A stretch of 64,000 nucleotides of DNA from Paracoccus marinus (lineage in GTDB: Bacteria > Pseudomonadota > Alphaproteobacteria > Rhodobacterales > Rhodobacteraceae). Below the pieces are notes generated by a model. That model had not been told where the DNA came from. It searched no databases and saw only the letters and a program-made list of their open reading frames with translations. Location: contig NZ_VJYZ01000010.1 in assembly GCF_007018965.1 (NCBI RefSeq), positions 62,001 through 126,000 on the forward strand, written 5' to 3'. Of this stretch, positions 55,167-64,000 are shown piece by piece. Every line of letters starts with the position of its first letter. Positions within the stretch are counted from its first letter, which is position 1. Position numbers and translations under genes: made by a program.

Positions 55167-57857
55167 ATGGCGAGCTGGCAGGCCAAGCAACGCAATCCGC
55201 TGTTCGACCAGTCCACGCAGGCGGCGCTGGAACGGCGCGGCAAGGAAGTGGTCGGCGCGGCGCTGGTGGCGCTGGGCGCGCTGATCGCGCTGATGCTGCT
55301 GAGCCATTCGCCCGACGACCCCAGCTTTCAGTCCGCGACCGACGCGCCCGCGCAGAACCTGCTTGGCGGGATCGGGGCCTATGTCTCGTCCGCGCTCTAC
55401 ATGATCACCGGCTACGGCAGCTACATGCTGGCCGTGGGCGCGGTCGGCTGGGGCCTGCGCCTGATGCTGCACCGGGGCGAGGACCGGCTGATGCGGGCGG
55501 TGTTCCTGCCGATCGCGATGGTGCTTCTGTCGGTCTATGCGACCTCGATCGTGCCGCCGCCCGGGTGGCGCGAAAGCTTCGGTCTGGGCGGGCATCTGGG
55601 CGACATGCTGATGGGCGCGATGCTGGGGCTGGTGCCGGTCAAGGCGTCGATCGCGATCAAGATCCTGGCGCTGCTGACGGCGGTCGCGACGGTCGCGTTC
55701 TCGGCCTTCGTGCTGGGCTTTTCGCGGGCCGAGGCGATCGCGATCGCCCGGTTCCTGCAAAACGGCCTGCGCTTCGCGGCCCACCTGTTCCTGCAGGCCA
55801 TCGGCCGCGGCGCGGGCGCATCGGCCGGGGCCGCGCGCGCGATCCGCGGCCGGGCCGATGCGCGGCGCGCCCGGCTTGCCGCCGCCGCCGGTGCCGACGT
55901 GGCGCTGCCCGACGACGACGCCGGCCGCCCCCGCGCCGGCCGCCAGATCGGCCGTTTCCGCATCGGCGCGCCCGCGCCGGAACCGGACGAAGCCGAACAC
56001 GCCGCCCACCGCGACCCCGAGCCCGAACTGGTCGATACGCTGCGCGACTATGCGGACGACGATGAGGCCCCGTCGCAGGACGAGATCGACGCCCGCATCA
56101 GCGACGCGATCAGCGCCCGCACCGGCGGCGCGGGCGGCACGGGGGGCGCCGGCGGGCCCATCGGCGCGCTGTCGGCCCTGACCGCGCGGCTCGGCCGCAA
56201 CCGTCCGCCGGGCGATCCCGAACCGGCCGAGCCCGCCCCCTTCGGCGCCGACCGCCAGCGCGTCGTCGTGCCGCCGATGCGCAAGCCCGCACCGTCAAAG
56301 CAGGCCCGCAGCGAGGCGCAGCCCAGCCTCGACTTCGACCGGGCGTCGCCGCACTACGAACGCCCGCCGCTGGCGCTGCTGTCCGCCCCCTCGACCGTCG
56401 AACGCCACCAGCTGCCCGAAGAGGCCCTGATGGAAAACGCGCGGATGCTGGAGGCGGTGCTGGACGACTATGGCGTCAAGGGGCAGATCACCGCCGTCCA
56501 TCCCGGCCCGGTGGTCACGCTTTACGAACTGGAACCCGCGCCGGGGCTCAAGGCCAGCCGGGTGATCGGCCTGTCCGACGACATCGCCCGGTCGATGTCG
56601 GCGCTGTCGGCGCGCGTGTCCACCGTGCCGGGCCGCACCGTGATCGGGATCGAACTGCCGAACCAGCGCCGCGAAAAGGTCGTGCTGCGGGAAATCCTCG
56701 CCGCCCGCGCCTTCGGCGATACCTCCATGCCGCTGCCCTTGGCGCTCGGCAAGGACATCGGCGGCGAGCCTGTGGTGGCGAACCTCGCCAAGATGCCGCA
56801 CCTCCTGATCGCCGGGACCACCGGGTCGGGCAAGTCGGTCGCCATCAACACGATGATCCTGTCGCTCCTCTACAAGCTCACGCCCGAGGAATGCCGGCTC
56901 ATCATGATCGACCCGAAGATGCTGGAACTCAGCGTCTATGACGGCATCCCGCACCTGCTGTCGCCGGTCGTGACCGACCCCAAGAAGGCGGTCGTCGCCC
57001 TCAAATGGGTCGTCTCCGAGATGGAGGAACGCTACCGCAAGATGTCCAAGATGGGCGTCCGCAACATCGAGGGCTACAACGGCCGCGTCCGCGAGGCGCT
57101 GGCCAAGAGCGAGATGTTCCGCCGCACCATGCAGACCGGCTTCGACGAGGACACCGGCGAGCCCGTGTTCGAGACCGAGGAGTTCCAGCCCGAGGCGTTC
57201 CCCTACATCGTCGTCATCGTGGACGAGATGGCCGACCTGATGATGGTCGCCGGCAAGGAAATCGAGGCCTGCATCCAGCGCCTTGCCCAGATGGCGCGGG
57301 CTTCGGGCATCCACATCGTCATGGCCACGCAGCGCCCGTCGGTCGATGTGATCACAGGCACGATCAAGGCGAACTTCCCGACCCGGATCAGCTTCCAGGT
57401 CACGTCCAAGATCGACAGCCGCACGATCCTGGGCGAACAGGGGGCCGAGCAGCTTCTGGGCATGGGCGACATGCTCTACATGGCCGGCGGCAGCCGCATC
57501 ACCCGCGTCCACGGCCCGTTCGTGTCCGACGAGGAAGTCGAGGAGGTCGTGAACCACCTCAAGTCCTTCGGCCCGCCCAGCTACATGTCGGGCGTCGTGG
57601 ACGGACCCGAGGACGAGGTCGCGTCCGACATCGACGCGGTGCTGGGCCTTGGCGGCGAGGGCGGGGACGCCGAGCTTTACGACCTGGCGGTGCAGATCGT
57701 CGCCAAGGACCGCAAGTGTTCCACCAGCTACATCCAGCGCAAGCTCGCGATCGGCTACAACAAGGCCGCGCGCCTCGTCGAGCAGATGGAGGAGCAGGGC
57801 GTCGTGAGTTCCGCCAACCACGTCGGCAAGCGCGAGGTGCTGGTGCCGGAGGTCTGA
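55167..57857 (+). CDS. ftsK: DNA translocase FtsK
   Basis: The 896-residue protein has an N-terminal membrane domain with about four spans (within residues 20-190), a disordered Arg/Ala/Pro-rich linker (about 200-420), and the motor domain with Walker [10 protein letters not shown] at residues 549-557 and Walker [12 protein letters not shown]. The C-terminal gamma winged-helix ([20 protein letters not shown]) reads KOPS sites. FtsK moves chromosome dimers to dif for XerCD and links this to septation. The stop overlaps the start of the next gene by one base. Confidence 0.97.
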   Translation: MASWQAKQRNPLFDQSTQAALERRGKEVVGAALVALGALIALMLLSHSPDDPSFQSATDAPAQNLLGGIGAYVSSALYMITGYGSYMLAVGAVGWGLRLMLHRGEDRLMRAVFLPIAMVLLSVYATSIVPPPGWRESFGLGGHLGDMLMGAMLGLVPVKASIAIKILALLTAVATVAFSAFVLGFSRAEAIAIARFLQNGLRFAAHLFLQAIGRGAGASAGAARAIRGRADARRARLAAAAGADVALPDDDAGRPRAGRQIGRFRIGAPAPEPDEAEHAAHRDPEPELVDTLRDYADDDEAPSQDEIDARISDAISARTGGAGGTGGAGGPIGALSALTARLGRNRPPGDPEPAEPAPFGADRQRVVVPPMRKPAPSKQARSEAQPSLDFDRASPHYERPPLALLSAPSTVERHQLPEEALMENARMLEAVLDDYGVKGQITAVHPGPVVTLYELEPAPGLKASRVIGLSDDIARSMSALSARVSTVPGRTVIGIELPNQRREKVVLREILAARAFGDTSMPLPLALGKDIGGEPVVANLAKMPHLLIAGTTGSGKSVAINTMILSLLYKLTPEECRLIMIDPKMLELSVYDGIPHLLSPVVTDPKKAVVALKWVVSEMEERYRKMSKMGVRNIEGYNGRVREALAKSEMFRRTMQTGFDEDTGEPVFETEEFQPEAFPYIVVIVDEMADLMMVAGKEIEACIQRLAQMARASGIHIVMATQRPSVDVITGTIKANFPTRISFQVTSKIDSRTILGEQGAEQLLGMGDMLYMAGGSRITRVHGPFVSDEEVEEVVNHLKSFGPPSYMSGVVDGPEDEVASDIDAVLGLGGEGGDAELYDLAVQIVAKDRKCSTSYIQRKLAIGYNKAARLVEQMEEQGVVSSANHVGKREVLVPEV

Positions 57858-58651
57858 TGCCCTACTGGCAGGTCCATTTCCTGAACGCGCGGCACGACCT
57901 GACGGGGATCATGCCCGAACTGCGTACCGCCATCGCCGACAGCGTGGCGCTGGCGTCGGACCATGCGCGCGTTCCCGATTTCGACGTGGTGGTGCGCGCG
58001 GGCGAGGGGATCCCCGACTGGGGCGTCGGCGGTGCCGCGCCCGCGCCGGGCGTGATCGAACTGACCGTCGCGCCCGCCCGCTTTGCCGACGGCGATCCGG
58101 TGCCGCTGATCCGCACCATGCTGCACGAACTGCACCACATCCTGCGCTGGGACGGCCCCGGCTACGGCCGCAGCCTGGGCGAGGCGCTGGTGAGCGAGGG
58201 GCTGGCCGGGCATTTCGTTACGCAGGTGCTGGGCGGCGCGCCCGATCCGTGGGACCAGACGCCGCCCACCGCGGGGCTTGCCAAGCGCGCGATCACCGAA
58301 TGGGCGCGGCGCGACTATGACCACGCGCTGTGGTTCCAGGGCCGGGGCAACCTGCGGAAATGGGCGGGCTACGGGCTGGCCCACCGGCTGCTGGCAGATC
58401 ATCTGGACGCGAACCCCGGCGAAACGGCTGTGACGCTGGCCCATGTCCCGGCCGAGACGCTGCGCCCCGCCATGCGGCGATTGTCAGGCAGCGACTTTCC
58501 CGAGGAACCGGCGGATGCACCCGGGAATGCGCCCCCCGCCGAACCGGACCAAGGGCGCGAACGGGATGCCGCGAAGGTGGAGCCTTCGGCGCCCGCACCG
58601 GCCTCCGAACCGGGCCTCGGCCCGGCAGCCGAGCCGGGAACCACGCCCTGA
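57857..58651 (+). CDS. DUF2268-like putative zinc metalloprotease
   Basis: The 264-residue protein carries a zincin-type motif, RTMLHELHHILRW, with HELHH around residue 94. The segments before and after (VIELTVAPARF, SEGLAGHFV) match the DUF2268 family of putative Zn-dependent proteases. The C-terminal 55 residues are a Pro/Ala/Glu-rich tail. It lacks a signal peptide. The ATG overlaps the ftsK stop (TGATG), so it is translated right after FtsK. Its substrate is unknown. Confidence 0.82.
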   Translation: MPYWQVHFLNARHDLTGIMPELRTAIADSVALASDHARVPDFDVVVRAGEGIPDWGVGGAAPAPGVIELTVAPARFADGDPVPLIRTMLHELHHILRWDGPGYGRSLGEALVSEGLAGHFVTQVLGGAPDPWDQTPPTAGLAKRAITEWARRDYDHALWFQGRGNLRKWAGYGLAHRLLADHLDANPGETAVTLAHVPAETLRPAMRRLSGSDFPEEPADAPGNAPPAEPDQGRERDAAKVEPSAPAPASEPGLGPAAEPGTTP

Positions 58652-58765
58652 ATACCGCTGCACGATCTTTGTTAAGCTGACCGGAAATGCCGGGACCATC
58701 GCCGGTCCTTCGGGTTGTCGCATGGATGCCGATGTCGGCATCCGCCCAAGCGAGGACCGAAAACC

Positions 58766-59713
58766 ATGTTCATGCGCGTCGATCAGCTTCAGACCGAACT
58801 GCCGCCCCCCACCCGCGCCGACCCCAACGCCGCCGCCGCCCTGCAGGAGCTGCTCGGCGGCAAGTACGGCGAGATGTCGACCCTTGGAAACTACATGTTC
58901 CAAAGCTTCAACTTCCGGTCGAAGTCGAAGCTGACGCCGTTCTACAACCTCGTCGCCGCGATCACGGCCGAGGAACTCGGCCATGTCGAGCTGGTCTCGC
59001 ACGGGATCGCGATGCTGGCGAACGGCCCCGACAAGCCCGGCGCGGATGAGCGCACCGGCGGCGACGTCTCGGGCGCGCCGGCCGAGGCCATGAAGGACAT
59101 CCGTTCGGCCGCGTCGTTCTTTTCCCACGCGGGCGGGGCGGTGCCCGTGAACTCGAATTCCATGTCGTGGAACGTCGACATGGTCACGACCACCGGCAAC
59201 GTCGTCTTCGACCTGCTGCACAACTTCCACCTGGAATGCGGCGCGCGCCTGCACAAGCTTCGGGTCTATGAATCGCTGACCCACGACAACGCCACCGGAC
59301 GCGAGGTCTGCGGTTACCTGCTGGTGCGCGGCTCGGTCCACGCCCATGCCTACGCGCTGGCGCTGAAAAAGCTGACGGGCGTTGCGATCGAGCAGATGCT
59401 GCCGACGCCGAACATCCCGCTGGACAAGATCCCCGAATGCCAGAAGTACCTGGACGAAGGGTCGCACCGGCGGCTGTATACCTTCTCGCAGGGCGACTAT
59501 CAGGCGATCCGCGGGATCTGGGAAGGCGAGCAGGCGCTGCCCGGCGATCCGCCCGGCGACCTCGTGGTCGTCGAAGGGATGCCCGAAGGCGGCAAGATCC
59601 ACGACCTCACCGGGGAGCCGAACGTCTTCACCCCCGACTACGCGCCCGAGGAAATGTTCGAGATCGCCGAACGCCTGACCCGCGCGGCGATGCAGGGCGC
59701 AGGCTCGCTTTGA
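58766..59713 (+). CDS. Manganese catalase
   Basis: The 315-residue protein belongs to the dimanganese catalase family, which splits H2O2 without haem. Putative ligands Glu36, Glu70, His73, Glu157 and His192 lie in [25 protein letters not shown] and GSVHAHAYA, at positions consistent with known family members. No signal peptide is seen. The start at 58766 follows a GAGGA stretch. A strong hairpin follows the gene, and a haem catalase gene lies next on the same strand. Confidence 0.95.
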   Translation: MFMRVDQLQTELPPPTRADPNAAAALQELLGGKYGEMSTLGNYMFQSFNFRSKSKLTPFYNLVAAITAEELGHVELVSHGIAMLANGPDKPGADERTGGDVSGAPAEAMKDIRSAASFFSHAGGAVPVNSNSMSWNVDMVTTTGNVVFDLLHNFHLECGARLHKLRVYESLTHDNATGREVCGYLLVRGSVHAHAYALALKKLTGVAIEQMLPTPNIPLDKIPECQKYLDEGSHRRLYTFSQGDYQAIRGIWEGEQALPGDPPGDLVVVEGMPEGGKIHDLTGEPNVFTPDYAPEEMFEIAERLTRAAMQGAGSL

Positions 59714-59751
59714 CCCTCGCGCGGCGGTGAACGCCGCTTGCTTTCGAACGA

Positions 59752-59782
59752 CCCGCCCGGCGCAGGCCCTGCGCCGGGCGGG
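59752..59782 (+). terminator. Hairpin after the manganese catalase
   Basis: A perfect 14-bp inverted repeat (arms 59752-59765 and 59769-59782, GCC loop) is followed only by CTTATGC. The stem is strong but the U-tract is poor, so it may either terminate or structure the katE leader. Confidence 0.65.
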
Positions 59783-59945
59783 CTTATGCGCCGTCTCGAC
59801 CTCCGCCGAATGGAACGGTTCGGTTTCGTGTGCGGTTAAAGCCACGCTGGTCCGCGGCGCGGGGCACCGGCGGGCCGGCTGTCAGGGCCGGACCCCGCAA
59901 GGCGCGTCCGGTCTTACCAACAACATCGGGACGCGAGAGAGCATC

Positions 59946-62117
59946 ATGGCACAGAAACCCACCCCCGGCGCCGGCAAGCGGGACAATCCCGTCGCCGCCA
60001 CGTCGCTGCAGGCAGGCACCAACACCGACGCGACGAATGCGTCCTACCAGGACCAGCGCGGCAACGGGGGCGAACTGCAGCAGACCACAACCGACCGCGA
60101 CGCGCGGATCACCACCAACCACGGCGTTCCGATCAGCGACAACCAGAACAGCCTCAAGGGCGGGGCGCGCGGGCCGTCGCTGCTGGAAGATTTCGTGCTG
60201 CGCGAAAAGATCTTCCACTTCGACCACGAGCGCATTCCGGAACGGATCGTCCACGCCCGCGGCTCCGGCGCGCACGGCACCTTCACCGTCACCCGCGCGA
60301 TCCCCGAACTGACCCGCGCCGCGCTCTTCCAGGCCGAAGGCACGACCTGCGACGTGTTCGTCCGCTTCTCGACCGTGGCCGGGTCCAAGGGATCGAAGGA
60401 CACGCCCCGCGACGTGCGCGGCTTTGCCGTCAAGCTGTACACGAGCGAAGGCAACTGGGACCTCGTCGGCAACAACATGCCCGTGTTCTTCATCCAGGAC
60501 GCGATCAAGTTTCCCGACCTGATCCACTCGGTGAAGCCCGAGGCGGACCGGATGATGCCGCAGGCGGCATCGGCCCACGACACCTTCTGGGACTTCATCT
60601 CGCTGATGCCGGAAAGCCAGCACATGGCGATGTGGCTGATGTCCGACCGCGCGATCCCGCGCAGCTTCCGCATGATGGAAGGCTTTGGTGTCCACACCTT
60701 CCGGCTCATCAGCGCGGACGGAAAAGCGTCCTACGTCAAGTTCCACTGGAAGCCGAAGCTGGGCCTGCAATCGACCCTGTGGGACGAGGCGGTCAAGATC
60801 TCGGGCGCCGACCCCGACTATCTGCGCCGCGACCTGTGGGAGGCGATCGACGCGGGCGATTTCCCGGAATGGGACCTGGGCATCCAGGTCTTCGACGAGG
60901 CGTTCGCGGCCGCCCAGTCCTATGACGTGCTGGACGCGACCAAGATCATCCCGGAAGAGGACGTGCCGGTGCAGGTGATCGGCACCATGCAGCTGAACCG
61001 CAACCCCGACAACTTCTTCGCCGAGACCGAGCAGGTCGCCTTCCTGCCCACGAACGTGCCGCCGGGGATCGATTTTTCCAACGACCCGCTGCTGCAGGGG
61101 CGTCTGTTCAGCTACATGGACACGCAGAAATCGCGTCTGGGCACGACCAACTTCCACCAGATCCCGATCAACGCGCCGCGCTGTCCGATGCACAACTTCC
61201 AGCGCGACGGGCTGATGCAGACGCAGGTGCCGAAGGGCCGCGCGAACTACGAGCCGAACTCGCTCAACGAGGCGGGCGAGGCTGCGGGGCCGCGCGTGGA
61301 CGCCGAGCAGGGGTTCCGCACGATCGCCCGGATGACCGAGCTTGGGAACGAGCCTGCCGAAAAGCTGCGGGTGCGGGCGGAAAGCTTTGCCGACCACTTC
61401 AGCCAGGCGCGCCAGTTCTACCTGTCGCAGACAGAGACCGAGCAGGGGCACATCGTCAACGCCCAGGTGTTCGAGCTGTCGAAGTGCCAGATGCCGCATG
61501 TCCGCATCCGGCAGATGTCGCAGCTTCGCAACATCGACGAGGACCTTGCCCGCCGCGTGGCCGAGGGGCTGGGGATGGACCTGCCGGAGGCCGCGCCCGT
61601 GGCCAAGGCGCCGGTCGATGCGGCCCCGTCCGATCCGCTGTCGATCCTGAAGAACGCCGACCGCAGCGCCAAGGGGCGCAAGCTGGGCGTCCTCGTGACC
61701 GACGGCGCGGACGCCGCGGTGGTCGAGGCGCTGGCGTCGGCGGCCCGGTCGCAGGGCGCGTCGGTGATGATCGTGTCGCCCAAGGTCGGCGGGCCGAAGC
61801 TCGCCGACGGCAAGCAGATGGCGGCCGACGCGCAGCTTGACGGCGCGCCCTCGGTCATCTTCGACGCGGTGGCCGTGGTCGCGTCTGCCGACGGCGCGGC
61901 CGAGCTTGTCCGCCACAAGCCCGCGATCGACTGGCTGTCGGACGCCTTCGCCCACCTCAAGGCGATCGGCTATTCGGCCGAGGCGCAGCCGGTGCTGGAC
62001 AAGGCCGGGGTGCAGGCCGACGATTTCGTCCTGCAGGCCAGCGCGGCCGACCAGATCGTGTCCAAGCTGTGCGAGCGGAACTGGGCCCGCGAAAAGACCA
62101 TCTGGGCGCCCAAGTAA
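59946..62117 (+). CDS. katE: Large-subunit haem catalase (HPII type)
   Basis: The 723-residue clade-2 catalase has the distal His in [13 protein letters not shown], the Asn in [10 protein letters not shown] and the proximal Tyr in [14 protein letters not shown]. The C-terminal 150 residues form the flavodoxin/GATase-like domain of large catalases ([20 protein letters not shown]). It degrades H2O2 in the cytoplasm, typically in stationary phase. The ATG at 59946 follows a GAGAGAG stretch; a longer open frame from 59727 is not used. Confidence 0.95.
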   Translation: MAQKPTPGAGKRDNPVAATSLQAGTNTDATNASYQDQRGNGGELQQTTTDRDARITTNHGVPISDNQNSLKGGARGPSLLEDFVLREKIFHFDHERIPERIVHARGSGAHGTFTVTRAIPELTRAALFQAEGTTCDVFVRFSTVAGSKGSKDTPRDVRGFAVKLYTSEGNWDLVGNNMPVFFIQDAIKFPDLIHSVKPEADRMMPQAASAHDTFWDFISLMPESQHMAMWLMSDRAIPRSFRMMEGFGVHTFRLISADGKASYVKFHWKPKLGLQSTLWDEAVKISGADPDYLRRDLWEAIDAGDFPEWDLGIQVFDEAFAAAQSYDVLDATKIIPEEDVPVQVIGTMQLNRNPDNFFAETEQVAFLPTNVPPGIDFSNDPLLQGRLFSYMDTQKSRLGTTNFHQIPINAPRCPMHNFQRDGLMQTQVPKGRANYEPNSLNEAGEAAGPRVDAEQGFRTIARMTELGNEPAEKLRVRAESFADHFSQARQFYLSQTETEQGHIVNAQVFELSKCQMPHVRIRQMSQLRNIDEDLARRVAEGLGMDLPEAAPVAKAPVDAAPSDPLSILKNADRSAKGRKLGVLVTDGADAAVVEALASAARSQGASVMIVSPKVGGPKLADGKQMAADAQLDGAPSVIFDAVAVVASADGAAELVRHKPAIDWLSDAFAHLKAIGYSAEAQPVLDKAGVQADDFVLQASAADQIVSKLCERNWAREKTIWAPK

Positions 62118-62162
62118 GGGGCGGTCTGCAGGGTTTCACGGGGCCGGTGCGATGCGCCGGCC

Positions 62163-62765
62163 CTATCCCTTTCGGGTCAGCACCGCCTGCGCGATCCCCA
62201 GCACCGCGCCGGTCGCGGCGCCCCCCACATGCGCCTGCCACGCGATCTGCGGCACCAGCAGCGCCAGCGCCACGTTCAGGACCACAAGCGTCGCCGCCGA
62301 CCTGACCAGCGGCTGCATCGGCAGCCGCCGCCGCACCACCACGACGAAGTTGCGCGCGATCAGCGCCCCGGCCAGCCCGAAGATCGCACCGGACGCGCCG
62401 ACCATGACCGGCCCCTCGGGCGCAAGCGCCGCCTGCGCCAACGCTGCGCCCACCTGCGACACCGCATAGATCAGCAGCATCGCGCGGGCAGCCATCACCG
62501 TGGCCATCTCGCGCGCAAGCTGCGCCAGCGCCAGCATGTTCATGGTCAGGTGCAAGAGGCCCGCGTGCAGGAACCCGTAGGTCGCGAACATCGTCATCCG
62601 CTGGCCGGGAAACAGCCCGGGCCAGTCGTCCAGCATTTGCGGGTAGAACCCGCCATAGGCGAATGCGCCCAGCCGGACCGCCGGCCAGCCGGCCAGCGCC
62701 GCCCCGGTCAGCGCCAGCTCGACCGTGGCGCAGGCGGCGATGATGAGGACGAAGACGAGCGGCAC
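62163..62765 (-). CDS. Rhomboid family intramembrane serine protease
   Basis: The 200-residue protein has about six membrane spans. The catalytic pair is Ser125 in GASGAIFG and His179 in AWQAHVGG; the Asn/His pattern FLHAGLLHLTMNM lies in the second span. Start is a GTG at 62765, preceded by AAGGTG. Rhomboids cleave substrate membrane helices, but substrates in bacteria are mostly unknown. It is convergent with katE and divergent from the glycoside hydrolase gene. Confidence 0.92.
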   Translation of the reverse strand: MPLVFVLIIAACATVELALTGAALAGWPAVRLGAFAYGGFYPQMLDDWPGLFPGQRMTMFATYGFLHAGLLHLTMNMLALAQLAREMATVMAARAMLLIYAVSQVGAALAQAALAPEGPVMVGASGAIFGLAGALIARNFVVVVRRRLPMQPLVRSAATLVVLNVALALLVPQIAWQAHVGGAATGAVLGIAQAVLTRKG

Positions 62766-62955
62766 GGGCGGTCACCTTGAAAAAGCATCCGCTGGATACC
62801 CCGCCCCGCCGCCGCCGCAAAGCCGTCGCGGCGTTTGGCGCGCGGGCGCGGCAGGCCCGCAGATCGGCATGGCCCTGCCGCGCCCGCGCAGGTAGAAGGG
62901 CCGCGTCCGGCGGGGTGCGGCCCTTCGATCCCCGCGGAACGGCAGGAGGCTTTCG

Positions 62956-64000
62956 ATGGATTGCGGACCGCTCGACTTCCACTCGGACATGGCCGGCTGG
63001 AACGCCGTTTCGGTCGCCACGCGCTACGTGACCGTCGTGACCGCGCCCGAAAAGCTTCGCACCCGCGACGGCACCGGCGTTCCCGAAAACCTGCGCGGCC
63101 ACGTCCTTGAGACCGTGAAGAAGCGCAAGGGCAACAAGGGCGGCACGGCCGACCGGGCGATGGCGGAACTGCGGGGCAGCGGACCGGTGGCGCTGCTGCT
63201 GGACCCGGTCACGCGGGAACCGGCGCGGCTTGCCGACGGCCGGCTGCTGACGCTTGATCCGCCGCCGAAGAAGGAACCGGTGCCGGGACTCGGCACGATG
63301 GTCAGCTGGCGCGCCGACAGCGGCGTGGACCTGCAGATGGGCGGCAGCGGCGAACAGTTCCTTGCCGCGCTGCAAGGCAGCTTCCCCGAGGTGAATGTCC
63401 TGCGGCTGGATTTCAACGCGGCCAGCGTGGACAATGCGGGCGTGACCGAGGACTGGCGCGCCTTCGCCAACCTTGCCGCGCAGGCGGGGATGCGGCTGGT
63501 GATCCAGAACTCGGACGGGGTGCTGGCCAAGGGGATGACCCCGGCCGAAAAGGCCATGCTGGGCGGCGCGGACGCGCTGCGCGACGATGCCGACGACACC
63601 AAGATCGACGACGTGCGGGACGACTGGGACGCGATGCTGGGCTGGTTCCGCCGCCCCGAGAACGCCGCGATCCTGGACGCGGTCGTGGGGTGGGAACTGG
63701 TCAACGAGCCCATCGCCTACGGCAACCGCCCCGAGGCGGGGGCGGTTTACAGCCAGCACATGGCCGACCTGATCGGCGCGCTCGACTGGGGCGACAAGCG
63801 GTTGTTCGTGGGCGGGCTGAACGCCTCGGCCCAGTTCGCGAACCTCGATCACGACCTGATCCGCAAGGTGGCCGGGGACCGGCTGGTGTGGTCGGTCCAC
63901 ATGTATCCGGCGTGGGTGGTGCCGGGCCAGCCCGACCCCGACGCGCAGGGCTTCGCCGCGCAGGCTTGCAAGCGGATCGGCGACCTGGTGCAGCCGGGCG
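62956..64000 (+). CDS. Cellulase-like glycoside hydrolase, 3'-truncated
   Basis: The frame runs without a stop to the end of the window (348 codons). The protein shows features of clan A (GH5-like) hydrolases: VLRLDFN and RLVIQNSDG strands, the acid/base Glu251 in ELVNEPIAYG and WSVHMYP, where the His/Tyr belong to the substrate site. No obvious signal peptide exists at the N-terminus (MDCGPLDFHSDMAGWN). AGGAGG precedes the ATG. The nucleophile Glu would lie beyond the window. The sugar specificity is unknown. Confidence 0.75.
   Translation, partial: MDCGPLDFHSDMAGWNAVSVATRYVTVVTAPEKLRTRDGTGVPENLRGHVLETVKKRKGNKGGTADRAMAELRGSGPVALLLDPVTREPARLADGRLLTLDPPPKKEPVPGLGTMVSWRADSGVDLQMGGSGEQFLAALQGSFPEVNVLRLDFNAASVDNAGVTEDWRAFANLAAQAGMRLVIQNSDGVLAKGMTPAEKAMLGGADALRDDADDTKIDDVRDDWDAMLGWFRRPENAAILDAVVGWELVNEPIAYGNRPEAGAVYSQHMADLIGALDWGDKRLFVGGLNASAQFANLDHDLIRKVAGDRLVWSVHMYPAWVVPGQPDPDAQGFAAQACKRIGDLVQPG

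Noticed and set aside
59727..59945. N-terminal extension of katE
   Set aside because: The extra residues are Arg/Cys-rich without catalase resemblance and cross a perfect 14-bp hairpin; the ATG at 59946 begins the normal catalase N-terminus.

Overview
The window is ordinary chromosome from a high-GC alphaproteobacterium, most likely family Rhodobacteraceae. Support comes from the rbfA-DUF2233-truB order, a purH-lspA-DUF3035 operon, a short SDHAF4-type protein, membrane urate hydroxylase PuuD with HiuH, a VUT-type queuosine-precursor transporter, and the overall base composition. The genus cannot be assigned from sequence alone. I saw no insertion sequence, integrase, CRISPR array, rRNA or tRNA gene.

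Layout. 1-13059: the 3' end of a molybdenum hydroxylase, then a long minus-strand block of two paralogous periplasmic binding proteins, livGFHM-type ABC importer genes, a tctCBA tripartite tricarboxylate transporter and an aconitase paralog, which reads as an uptake-plus-catabolism locus. 13180-15291: truB, a DUF2233 protein and rbfA. 15366-22110: dapB, a DadA-type D-amino acid dehydrogenase, an SDHAF4-like protein, rsmB, a nitronate monooxygenase, an aldo/keto reductase and a small secreted protein. 22249-27535: a pair of periplasmic M16 peptidases, a tiny lipoprotein and mutL. 27989-33809: a PQQ-type sugar dehydrogenase, two saccharopine dehydrogenase-family genes (lysine/aminoadipate metabolism), an NlpC/P60 hydrolase and an M17 aminopeptidase. 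34006-38038: asd, beta-carbonic anhydrase, a hypothetical protein and two glycosyltransferases.

38141-43269 is a purine-catabolism cluster: PuuD, HiuH, ureidoglycolate lyase, 8-oxoguanine deaminase and an NCS2 permease. Urate is oxidised by PuuD, hydroxyisourate is opened by HiuH, and AllA acts at the ureidoglycolate end. The intermediate steps are not encoded here. 43895-48071 holds an Lrp/AsnC regulator, purH, lspA, a DUF3035 lipoprotein and a VUT transporter. Directly behind the VUT gene (48079-48308) lies a compact element: an exceptionally long Shine-Dalgarno match to the 16S rRNA tail, an 18-codon reading frame, hairpins and a terminator. 48401-58651 carries an acetyl-CoA acetyltransferase, a lytic transglycosylase-like lipoprotein, lolA, a UbiH-family monooxygenase, an amidase, an aminotransferase, ftsK and a coupled metalloprotease-like gene. 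58766-62117 pairs two unrelated catalases (manganese and large-subunit haem). The window ends with a rhomboid protease and a truncated cellulase-like glycoside hydrolase.

The most unusual signal is the 48 kb mini-ORF/extended Shine-Dalgarno element. Other points worth checking are the dual transporter-aconitase block, the palindrome-rich 43.3-43.9 kb spacer, the N-terminally extended LspA and a tandem repeat across the stop codon of the 8-oxoguanine deaminase. All calls come from reading the translations and the DNA; no database search was run.
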